From UBA7957 sp965222695 (lineage in GTDB: Bacteria > Pseudomonadota > Gammaproteobacteria > Granulosicoccales > Granulosicoccaceae): a stretch of 64,000 bases of DNA. The notes under the pieces were generated by a model, which did not search any database, was not told where the DNA came from, and worked only from the letters and a program-made list of their open reading frames with translations. Of the stretch, positions 8,520 through 16,336 are shown piece after piece; within the stretch, counting starts at the first letter, position 1, and every line of letters begins with the position of its first letter. The stretch is from the NCBI GenBank assembly GCA_965222695.1, contig OZ244967.1, positions 992,001 through 1,056,000 on the forward strand, written 5' to 3'. A program made the translations under genes and the position numbers.

Positions 8520-8872
8520 TGTCCACAATAACGTTCAGATCCAGCGTCATATAGACATCTGTATCTCCTCGCCTTAAATAATCTTTCAAAATCGATATTC
8601 GACCTTCTGTTATAGGGAAACAGCTGTATTAATTATATTGACATGAAAATATTTAAATAAAGTGATCAAGCACTAAATACCCGGTATTTACTGGAAATAA
8701 GCCGAATCGCCATGTAGGAATAATACTACAATCCTCTCACTAAATCAGGTATGAATATTGATAGTATTTTTCCCTAGACCGGTTGTAGTCATCAATCTCG
8801 AAGGTGGCTAATAATACAACCTAGGTAGCATAAATATCCAATTCATCTTATTCGGATACAAGGAGCAGACGG
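8520..8872. other. AT-rich intergenic region with repeated nonamer-like motif
   Basis: No gene is seen in 353 bases. Three copies of a similar motif occur: ACTACAATCC at 8725-8734, its inverse GGTTGTAGT at 8781-8789, and AATACAACC at 8813-8821. The last two form an inverted pair about 50 bases before the surface-protein start. They could be an operator for that gene. A TTGACA at 8638 has no good -10 partner at standard spacing. Confidence 0.35.
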
Positions 8873-11773
8873 ATGTATCTCGTGAAAAATTTCCACTTGT
8901 TAAGAAAGACGGCTGACGCTTTTTTGGGCGGCCTGATATTTTTATCTCTTTTTTCGGGAAATACACTGGCAAATGATTTTGCCAGTGCTTTTAATCACTA
9001 CAATGGCTTTTCCAATGCACCGAATTCACCCGCTGCCGAGAGTTTCTCAGCATTGTCAGATAATGGGTATATTTCCGCCTGGGGGGAATTTGCGACTATA
9101 AATTCGGCACCGCAAGGCGGCGGGTATACGGCTGTTTATACAACTCGTAACGCGTACGCCGCGCTCACGAGTGATGGTCATATTGCTGTTTGGGGTGATA
9201 GTTCCAGTGGTGGAGCAGGGGGGCCGCAAGAAGGCGGGTTCGTTGATATTTACTCCAATGCAGGTGCATTTGCCGCTCTTAGCAATGACGGATCCATTTT
9301 CGCGTGGGGTGTTGCCGATATGGGTGGTGCAGGTGAGCCCACAGACAACGGTTATATAAAAATAGCGGCTACGAGCAAGGCTTGGCGATATCCGGAAAAA
9401 GCAGCTTTCGCCGCACTCAAAAAGGACGGTTCTATAACCGTCTGGGGGCACTCGCAGGCAGGCGGCGTCGGTGCCCCCGATGAGGCCGGCTACAGTGATC
9501 TTTTTTCGACTGGGTACGCTTTCGCCGCCTTGAAGAACGACGGGACTCTACATGTTTGGGGAGATGCTAAATACGGTGGCACGCTAAACCACCCCGAATA
9601 TGGGCTGAGCAATGCAAATGAATCCGATCAGTTTATCGAGGTGTTTTCCAATAACTACGCTTTTGCCGCATTGAAAGCCGACGGTTCAATTGCAACCTGG
9701 GGTTCTCCGGACTCTGGTGGAGTTGGAGGTCCCACGGATGCAGGATATAAACGAATTTACGCGTCAAGTTCAGCTTTTGCCGCCATTAAAGAAGACGGAT
9801 CCATCAGTACCTGGGGTGTGGCTTCATCCGGCGGTTCGGGTGGACCGACGGGCAGTGGATATACACAACTATTTGCGGGCCGTATCAGTTTCGCAGCACT
9901 GGATTCTGATGGCAGTATTTTCGCTTGGGGAAGTTCTGAATACGGCGGAAGCGGGGCTCCCACGGACAATGGCTATGTCAGAGTATTTGCCAGTGGCAAT
10001 GGCTTTGCGGCGATAAAACCCGATGGGTCCATTGCTTCCTGGGGGTTTACCTGGCCTGGATATGGTGAGCCGCCCACAGATAGTGGATATAGCTATATTT
10101 ATTCCAATCAGGATGCATTTGCGGCCATCAAAACGGACGGCACTGTAAGTACGTGGGGCAGTTATTACAATGGCGGTACCACCGGTCCGAGTGGTAGCGG
10201 ATACATCAGCATTAACAATCCACCACCCGTGGATACGGACAAGGACGGCTTACCCGACGATATAGATTCAGACGATGATAATGACGGCACGGATGATGAC
10301 AATGATGCTTTCCCACTGGATTCGACTGAGCAGTTCGATACGGACCAAGACGGTGTTGGCGACAACTCAGATGTTTTTCCGACCGATGCTGCTGAATGGG
10401 CAGATAAAGATAAAGACGGAATTGGCAACAACGCTGATCAGGACGACGACAATGACGGAGTTTCAGATACCGAAGATGCTTTCCCGCTGAACCCTGATGA
10501 AGATACAGATACGGATGGCGACAGTATTGGCGACAATGCCGATACCGACGATGATAACGACAATGTTGCGGATACCGAAGATGTATTTCCAAAAGATCCC
10601 AACGAGTATATCGACTCGGATAATGACAACATCGGAGATAATGCCGATACAGATGATGATAACGACGGAGTTTCAGATACCGAAGACGCCTTTCCGCTAA
10701 ATCCTGATGAAGACACTGATACGGATAAAGACGGTATTGGAAATAATGCCGACACTGATGACGATAACGACAACATTCCGGATACCGAAGATGCCTTTCC
10801 GACAGATCCCGACGAAGTTACCGACTCGGACGGGGATGGAATCGGCGACAACGCCGATACGGATGATGACAATGACAATATCCCCGACACTGACGATGCT
10901 TTTCCACTGGACTTTAATGAAAGCACGGATACGGACGGTGACGGCATAGGAAACAATGCTGATACCGATGATGACGGGGATAGTGTTCCGGATACCGAAG
11001 ATGCCTTTCCGACAGATCCCGACGAAGTTATCGACTCGGACGGGGACGGAATCGGCGACAACGCCGATATTGACGATGACAATGACAATGTCCCGGATAC
11101 TGAAGACAGATTTCCCCGGAATGCCGATGAGAATACTGATTCTGACAATGACGGCATAGGAAACAATGCCGATGCCGATGACGACAATGACAATGTCCCG
11201 GATACCGAAGACGTCTTTCCGACAGATCCCGACGAAGTTACCGACTCGGATGGGGACGGAATCGGCGACAACGCAGATATCGATGATGACAATGACAATG
11301 TCCCGGATACTGAGGACGCTTTTCCAACTGATCCAAATGAAAGCGCCGATTCAGATCAGGATAAGATCGGAGACAATGCCGATACGGATGACGATAATGA
11401 CGATGTTTCGGATAGCGAAGATGCCTTCCCGCTGGATCCTGATGAAGATACGGATACGGATGGCGACGGAATCGGAAACAATGCCGATACGGATGATGAT
11501 AACGACGGGGTTTTGGATGATGCAGACGATTATCCGCTGGATCCCGACAGGACGTCGGCTGATTCCGGTGAACCGGGCCTGCAAAGTGCCGGATCGAATG
11601 CCGGAATCAGCGGAGGTTGTACACTGCAACCCGACAGCACCGCCAATGATCCGCTACTTCCTGTATTGCTGGCATTTTCAATGCTGATGATAAAAATGCG
11701 TGGCCGACGACCGGTGAGTGCCGCAAATAATCTATACCGCCCCGGATCCGCCGGGAAGACACTGTCGATTTAA
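8873..11773 (+). CDS. Large surface protein: RCC1-like propeller repeats plus thrombospondin type 3-like calcium repeats
   Basis: A 966-residue predicted exported protein. After a signal-peptide-like N-terminus (hydrophobic LGGLIFLSLFSGNTLA), about ten repeats of 38-48 residues follow the pattern FAALKxDGSIxxWG...GGxGxPTxxGY, resembling RCC1-type beta-propeller blades (about 55-445). From about 453 to 890 come about thirteen Asp-rich units of about 34 residues (DTDGDGIGDNADTDDDNDNV then PDTEDAFPxDPDE), like thrombospondin type 3 calcium-binding repeats. The C-terminus has GGC, then DPLLPVLLAFSMLMI and RGRR, a Cys-containing CTERM-like sorting tail. A propeller held at the cell surface on a calcium-stiffened stalk is inferred; its ligand is unknown. 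A ribosome site (AAGGAGCAGACGG) precedes the ATG. Confidence 0.8.
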   Translation: MYLVKNFHLLRKTADAFLGGLIFLSLFSGNTLANDFASAFNHYNGFSNAPNSPAAESFSALSDNGYISAWGEFATINSAPQGGGYTAVYTTRNAYAALTSDGHIAVWGDSSSGGAGGPQEGGFVDIYSNAGAFAALSNDGSIFAWGVADMGGAGEPTDNGYIKIAATSKAWRYPEKAAFAALKKDGSITVWGHSQAGGVGAPDEAGYSDLFSTGYAFAALKNDGTLHVWGDAKYGGTLNHPEYGLSNANESDQFIEVFSNNYAFAALKADGSIATWGSPDSGGVGGPTDAGYKRIYASSSAFAAIKEDGSISTWGVASSGGSGGPTGSGYTQLFAGRISFAALDSDGSIFAWGSSEYGGSGAPTDNGYVRVFASGNGFAAIKPDGSIASWGFTWPGYGEPPTDSGYSYIYSNQDAFAAIKTDGTVSTWGSYYNGGTTGPSGSGYISINNPPPVDTDKDGLPDDIDSDDDNDGTDDDNDAFPLDSTEQFDTDQDGVGDNSDVFPTDAAEWADKDKDGIGNNADQDDDNDGVSDTEDAFPLNPDEDTDTDGDSIGDNADTDDDNDNVADTEDVFPKDPNEYIDSDNDNIGDNADTDDDNDGVSDTEDAFPLNPDEDTDTDKDGIGNNADTDDDNDNIPDTEDAFPTDPDEVTDSDGDGIGDNADTDDDNDNIPDTDDAFPLDFNESTDTDGDGIGNNADTDDDGDSVPDTEDAFPTDPDEVIDSDGDGIGDNADIDDDNDNVPDTEDRFPRNADENTDSDNDGIGNNADADDDNDNVPDTEDVFPTDPDEVTDSDGDGIGDNADIDDDNDNVPDTEDAFPTDPNESADSDQDKIGDNADTDDDNDDVSDSEDAFPLDPDEDTDTDGDGIGNNADTDDDNDGVLDDADDYPLDPDRTSADSGEPGLQSAGSNAGISGGCTLQPDSTANDPLLPVLLAFSMLMIKMRGRRPVSAANNLYRPGSAGKTLSI
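10231..11550 (+). repeat. 102-bp tandem repeat DNA encoding calcium-binding units
   Basis: Direct repeats of roughly 102 bases underlie the Asp-rich protein repeats. Nearly identical blocks begin at about 10783, 10991 and 11201 (each starting GATACCGAAGA and sharing TTTCCGACAGATCCCGACGA), about two repeat units apart. High identity at DNA level suggests recent duplication or recombination, so repeat number may vary between strains. Long open frames on other strands here are by-products of the repeat. Confidence 0.75.
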
Positions 11774-11795
11774 CGGATCCGGCCACGGGCGAGTT

Positions 11796-11823
11796 TATTG
11801 AACGCTATAGGATGCGTTCAATA
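11796..11823. terminator. Hairpin between convergent genes
   Basis: A perfect 10-base inverted repeat, TATTGAACGC and GCGTTCAATA with an 8-base loop, lies between the convergent surface-protein and M16C peptidase genes. It could end transcription from either side, though no strong T-run follows. Confidence 0.45.
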
Positions 11824-11868
11824 GGCGCCGTCGAAGTTGGGCGGTTGCCGGCAAATTATAACGCCGGG

Positions 11869-14796
11869 TTATGGCTGGATCGGATAGATTGTCAGGGATA
11901 AATCCGGAAAGTTTCTATTATGTTCTTCAACCGTTGCTTTGTCGCTGATCACCGCGATATTTGCCGATGCAGGATTCAGCCAGATTTTGGCTACGCGCTT
12001 CAGATCATCCAGAGTAACCGCCATGACTTGCCGGCGGAATTTTCGGCGCTGTTGCGGATCGCGACCATGAAGCTGCGCAAACCAACTGCCGATAGCTTCA
12101 CCCGCGGGAGAATAGGGCCGGTCGATATCGCTGATAACGCCTAAGATGGCTTCCTCCAATTGACGGGGCTCGTGCGGGTGATTGTGCAGCCAGTCCACGG
12201 AGCGATCAAAATCCAATAGTGTCTCCGCAAGGCGAGGGTCACGGTAGGAGTAAAAACGGAAACTACCCGTATCGGCCGCGTAACCCGCGCCGCCGCCGTA
12301 GGCGCCGCCCTGCTCACGGATACTGCGGTGAAGAAACCCGTTGCGTAGAAAATGCCCCAGTACCGTCAGGCTGGCGGCATCTTCATGTCCGGAGGGAACG
12401 GTTGAATAAGATTTGGCGCAAAAGTTAACCTGAGTGCTGGTGGTCCATGCTTGTTGTACAGTCTGCGGATTGAATTCTACAGTGAACAGGGAGTCGGCCG
12501 GAGAGGGAGATTCCTGCCAAACGGATTCCAAAGATGTTTTTACCGCGTCCAGATTATCCTGCTCATTAACCAACAGAAACTGACGCGGAGCTTTAATAAC
12601 AATTGCCTGAATACGCTTGAATCTATCCGCCAGCTTCTTCAATTCGGTTCTGTCTTCAAGGGCTTTGTCCAGCGCGATAATGTTTCTGGTGCCTAAGAGT
12701 CCATCCCAACGATGGACGAGTTGCGCATAGGAGGAACTGCCGGAACTGGCAGCTTGCATAGCCAGCCTGTGTCCTGCCTGGGTAACGCTGGATTCCCGAT
12801 GTGCGCGAATCTGTGCGATAAGTTCTCTCAATCGCTCCAATTCATCAAAGCGTGCCGAGCTGAAGGTGTCCCGCAGTAATTCGGAAAATGCCCGCTGATT
12901 TCGAAACAGGGCCTTGCCTGCAATAACAAGATATGCGTTTATGCCTTGTAAATCATCTATGGGCGAGCGTACCGAAAGCCGAGCCTGTAAGCCTCCTGTT
13001 AAGGCGGCCTGTTGTTTTTGAATATCTAAATAGCTATGACCCTTGATGCCGACTTCGTTAAGGCAATCGCAAAACAGGGGCAAATCGTCAATCAGTTCGT
13101 CCTCAATCTCTGGGATACGAATCACCAATTGCTGATACACCAGTCCATTGGTACCGGCTGGATAAAAGTGGGTCTTACAGTCATTGATCTCCAAAGATTC
13201 CGCTTCCGGAATACTGATGTCTTCAGGAGCATCCTCTATGGACACGCTGGGCAGAAGCTCCGGATTATCCTGACTCTCCTGCCGGGCACGCAGTTTCTCT
13301 GTCATCGTTATAATCTTCTGTGCTTCATCGTCGCTCAGCGATCGTTTGACGGATGCGAGAAAACCGGCTTCTTGTTGAGTCTGCTGTTCGATCAGTGTCG
13401 AATCCGGGTTGGCGGTCATGAGTACCCGATGTTGGTTTTCCAATAAAAGATTGCGCGCCAGCGCGGGAATATAACCGGGATCTTGTATCTTGTTTCTCAA
13501 TCTTTCCAATACGGGGTCTATATCCAATACGGCAAAGGGATCGGCACCGTGCAGTGCGGGCGAGAGGGCTTTAACCATCAGTTGCAGACCATAGGGAAAG
13601 TGTCCGCCTCCGGGCTCGCGCTGGCTGAGTTCGATTTGATGCAGAATCGCTTCCAATTGAGTTTCCGGTACACCCTCCGAGGCGATCTTTTCAATGACCG
13701 ACAATATCATCGACTCGATTTGCGGGGCGTCCTCGGCTTTGCAACCTTCAAGTCCGCAGACGAAAACGGATTCCGCCATGGAATTTTCAAATCCGCAGAG
13801 TTCAGACGGGGCGGTACCCCATTCACTGGTTTCCAGCGCCAGGCGCAATGGTGATGCGCTATTGTCCAATAAAGCACTGGCCAACATTTGTGCATCCATG
13901 GTGGCGTCCAGATTCTTAACACTGCCAAGCAGCCAGGCCAGTACCACTTGAGATTTCCCCGTGTCGTCATTCGTCTCTGCCTGGGCGAATCGCGTACTGA
14001 TCGTCAGCGGCTGTGTATACCTTTGTTCTTCCGGGATCGATAGATCTATATCCAGTTTTTCAAATTTATCCAGAACTAATTCTTCAAATCGCTCTTGGTG
14101 GCGACTGACCGGAAAATTACCGTAGGTAAAAAAAGTTGCATTCGATGGATGATAATGACGGGCGTGAAAATCCAGTAGTTGCTGATGGGTCAGCTTGGTG
14201 ATTTCACTGGGTTCGCCACCGCTGTTGTAATGATAGGTATTGGTCGGAAACAGTGCCGACTGCAAATCCTGCCAGATGCGTTGAACAGGGGAACTCATCG
14301 CGCCCTTCATTTCGTTAAATACTATGCCCTTGTAGAGCAGATCGCTATCGGGATTATCCGCGTCTTCGAACTCAAGCCTGTGTCCTTCCTGTAAAAAGTC
14401 AAGCTCGTTTAAGTTCGGAAAAAAAGTAGCATCGAGATAGACTTGCAATAAATTATCGAAATCCTTAGCCGATTGTGTGGCGAACGGATATGCGGTCCAG
14501 TCGCTGGCCGTAAATGCATTCATAAACGTACTCAGGGACCGGCGGGTCATCATAAAGAAGGGATCACGTACGGGAAACTTCCGGCTGCCGCACAGGCTGG
14601 TGTGCTCTAAGATATGGGCGACTCCGGTGGAATCCTCCGGCACAGTGCGAAAGGCGACTAAAAATGCATTGTTGCTGTCGTCGCTGCCGAGATGAAAATG
14701 CCGGGCTGCGGTAGTTCGATGACGGTATTGTTCAACATTGATGCGCAGTGAGCTGATTTGCTGTTGGCGGATAAGTTCGAATGTTGGATTATTCAT
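11869..14796 (-). CDS. M16C zinc metallopeptidase (presequence protease/insulinase family)
   Basis: About 975 residues, matching the M16C subfamily (PreP-like, single-chain double-clam peptidases). The inverted zinc motif HILEH is at residues 61-65, followed by TSLCGSRKFPVRDPFFMM, typical of the family; a second zinc-ligand Glu is expected about 75 residues later, near the EGHRLEFED block. The second half carries the conserved AYGGGAGY and FYSYRDPR segments. No signal peptide is seen, so it is probably cytoplasmic or released otherwise; it degrades unstructured peptides. ATG 14796 is preferred because the family homology starts there and GGAAC precedes it; a GTG at 14838 adds 14 residues. Confidence 0.9.
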   Translation of the reverse strand: MNNPTFELIRQQQISSLRINVEQYRHRTTAARHFHLGSDDSNNAFLVAFRTVPEDSTGVAHILEHTSLCGSRKFPVRDPFFMMTRRSLSTFMNAFTASDWTAYPFATQSAKDFDNLLQVYLDATFFPNLNELDFLQEGHRLEFEDADNPDSDLLYKGIVFNEMKGAMSSPVQRIWQDLQSALFPTNTYHYNSGGEPSEITKLTHQQLLDFHARHYHPSNATFFTYGNFPVSRHQERFEELVLDKFEKLDIDLSIPEEQRYTQPLTISTRFAQAETNDDTGKSQVVLAWLLGSVKNLDATMDAQMLASALLDNSASPLRLALETSEWGTAPSELCGFENSMAESVFVCGLEGCKAEDAPQIESMILSVIEKIASEGVPETQLEAILHQIELSQREPGGGHFPYGLQLMVKALSPALHGADPFAVLDIDPVLERLRNKIQDPGYIPALARNLLLENQHRVLMTANPDSTLIEQQTQQEAGFLASVKRSLSDDEAQKIITMTEKLRARQESQDNPELLPSVSIEDAPEDISIPEAESLEINDCKTHFYPAGTNGLVYQQLVIRIPEIEDELIDDLPLFCDCLNEVGIKGHSYLDIQKQQAALTGGLQARLSVRSPIDDLQGINAYLVIAGKALFRNQRAFSELLRDTFSSARFDELERLRELIAQIRAHRESSVTQAGHRLAMQAASSGSSSYAQLVHRWDGLLGTRNIIALDKALEDRTELKKLADRFKRIQAIVIKAPRQFLLVNEQDNLDAVKTSLESVWQESPSPADSLFTVEFNPQTVQQAWTTSTQVNFCAKSYSTVPSGHEDAASLTVLGHFLRNGFLHRSIREQGGAYGGGAGYAADTGSFRFYSYRDPRLAETLLDFDRSVDWLHNHPHEPRQLEEAILGVISDIDRPYSPAGEAIGSWFAQLHGRDPQQRRKFRRQVMAVTLDDLKRVAKIWLNPASANIAVISDKATVEEHNRNFPDLSLTIYPIQP

Positions 14797-14963
14797 GCTG
14801 TTCCATAGTATGTTAATGCGATGATTGACCTGGCGCACGTCTGCCTTGCCAGGCGCTTATTGTACCTGTTACGGCCGGGCTTTAAAGACACATCAGGCAA
14901 ATATAAGTTCGAAATCCGGTATTTAAACCGCGCAAAAGCCGAACATTACCTTGGGGAGAACAG

Positions 14964-15971
14964 ATGATTGATTTTCGCAGTGACACCGTAACGGCTCCGG
15001 ATGCAGGGATGCTCAAAGCCATGGCCGAGGCCGAAGTGGGTGATGATGTTTACGGAGAAGACCCTACGGTTAATAAGCTTGAATCTTTGGCGGCGGCTGT
15101 TAGCGGTAAACAAAGCGCATTGTTTTTACCCAGTGGCACGCAGAGTAATTTAGTGGCACTGATGTCGCATTGTGAGCGAGGCGACGAATATATTGTCGGT
15201 CAGACAGCGCATACCTATAAATATGAAGGCGGAGGAGCGGCGGTACTGGGCAGCATACAGCCGCAGCCGATTGAATTTGAAACCAACGGTACCCTGGATC
15301 TGGATAAAGTCCGGGAAAAAATCAAAGCCGACGATGTACATTTTGCAAAAACACGCCTGCTGGCGTTGGAAAACACGGTCGGCGGTATGGTCATCAGCAA
15401 TCAGTATATCGCCGAAGCTCATCGACTTATCCGGGAGCACGGCTTGAAGTTTCACCTGGACGGTGCACGGCTTGCTAACGCCGCGGTAGCCCAGGGACTG
15501 GCACCGGCGGAAATTGCCCGTTATTTTGACTCTGTATCAATGTGCCTGTCCAAAGGGCTTGGAGCGCCGGCCGGATCCGTGCTGTGCGGCTCCGAACAAT
15601 TAATCCACAAAGCCAGACGATGGCGCAAGATGCTCGGCGGGGGTATGCGACAGGCAGGTTTTCTGGCGGCTGCAGGTATATATGCTTTGGAAAACAATAT
15701 TGACCGATTGGCCGAGGATCATGCCAATGCCGCAAGACTGGCCGAAGGTATATCGGATCTTGAGCAGATCAGCATTCGTAACGGTGCCGCGCAAACGAAT
15801 ATGCTATTCGTTTCAATGGATAAAGGTACGCAACAAAAGCTGATACCCTATATGTTGGATAAAGGTATTAAACTCACAGCGGGAAGTCCCATGCGGATTG
15901 TCACCCATAAGAACATAAGCTCGGAGGATGTGGATTTTACCGTCGAGCAGTTCAGAAAGTTTTTATCCTGA
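14964..15971 (+). CDS. ltaE: Low-specificity L-threonine aldolase
   Basis: A PLP enzyme of 335 residues that cleaves L-threonine or allo-threonine to glycine and acetaldehyde. The family start MIDFRSDTVTAPDAGML, the PLP-binding lysine Lys197 in CLSKGLGAPAGSV, the HLDGARLANA block and the GGGMRQAG segment are all visible. It has a good ribosome site (TTGGGGAGAAC) before the ATG. It is followed 29 bases later by a small gene on the same strand. It could feed glycine into the C1 metabolism suggested elsewhere in the window. Confidence 0.93.
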   Translation: MIDFRSDTVTAPDAGMLKAMAEAEVGDDVYGEDPTVNKLESLAAAVSGKQSALFLPSGTQSNLVALMSHCERGDEYIVGQTAHTYKYEGGGAAVLGSIQPQPIEFETNGTLDLDKVREKIKADDVHFAKTRLLALENTVGGMVISNQYIAEAHRLIREHGLKFHLDGARLANAAVAQGLAPAEIARYFDSVSMCLSKGLGAPAGSVLCGSEQLIHKARRWRKMLGGGMRQAGFLAAAGIYALENNIDRLAEDHANAARLAEGISDLEQISIRNGAAQTNMLFVSMDKGTQQKLIPYMLDKGIKLTAGSPMRIVTHKNISSEDVDFTVEQFRKFLS

Positions 15972-16000
15972 AAGATCGTTAGTGTGGTCGGAGTTCTATA

Positions 16001-16327
16001 ATGGCACAACTGATTACAGTCTATTGGCGTGATATTCCGGCACAGGTAATCGCGAAGAAAGGCCGCAAAACCTCAAAAATATTGCTTTCAAACCGATTTC
16101 AGGAGGGAATAGACAGGGCCGCCATGCGGGCAGGTAAGGGAAGCAGCGACGCTTATCTTGCGGACTGGCGTCGGGAGTCCGTCACCTGCGACAGCGAAAA
16201 TCTGCTTGAAGCGGCAAAGATACTGGCCGATTCCCTGGAGTCCTCCTTTAGCGATGAAGCGCTTGAGAAGCTGGTCAAGGCCAAGGGAGTTCGTGAACCG
16301 CCGGATTCAGGCTCGCCATCCTCCTGA
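16001..16327 (+). CDS. Small virulence-factor-domain (PF13769-like) protein
   Basis: A 108-residue soluble protein whose first 65 residues (ITVYWRDIPAQVIAKKGR, RFQEGIDRAAMRAG, DAYLADWRR) match the conserved small domain named Virulence_fact; the label is historical and no function is established. The remainder is a charged tail with ADSLESSFSDEALEKLV. It probably shares a transcript with ltaE upstream. The gene ends ten bases before the convergent protease stop. Confidence 0.7.
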   Translation: MAQLITVYWRDIPAQVIAKKGRKTSKILLSNRFQEGIDRAAMRAGKGSSDAYLADWRRESVTCDSENLLEAAKILADSLESSFSDEALEKLVKAKGVREPPDSGSPSS

Positions 16328-16336
16328 AATGCTGTT

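Noticed and set aside
8638..8666. Sigma-70 promoter at TTGACA before the surface-protein gene
   Set aside because: No acceptable -10 hexamer at 16-18 bases; not called.
10438..11298. 286-codon Ser/Pro-rich frame on the minus strand
   Set aside because: It is the reverse reading of the Asp-rich calcium-repeat DNA; Ser richness comes from complementing GAT/GAC codons, and it has no family features.
11166..11687. Met/Thr-rich frame of 173 codons on the plus strand
   Set aside because: It is a frame-shifted reading of the same tandem repeats inside the surface-protein gene.
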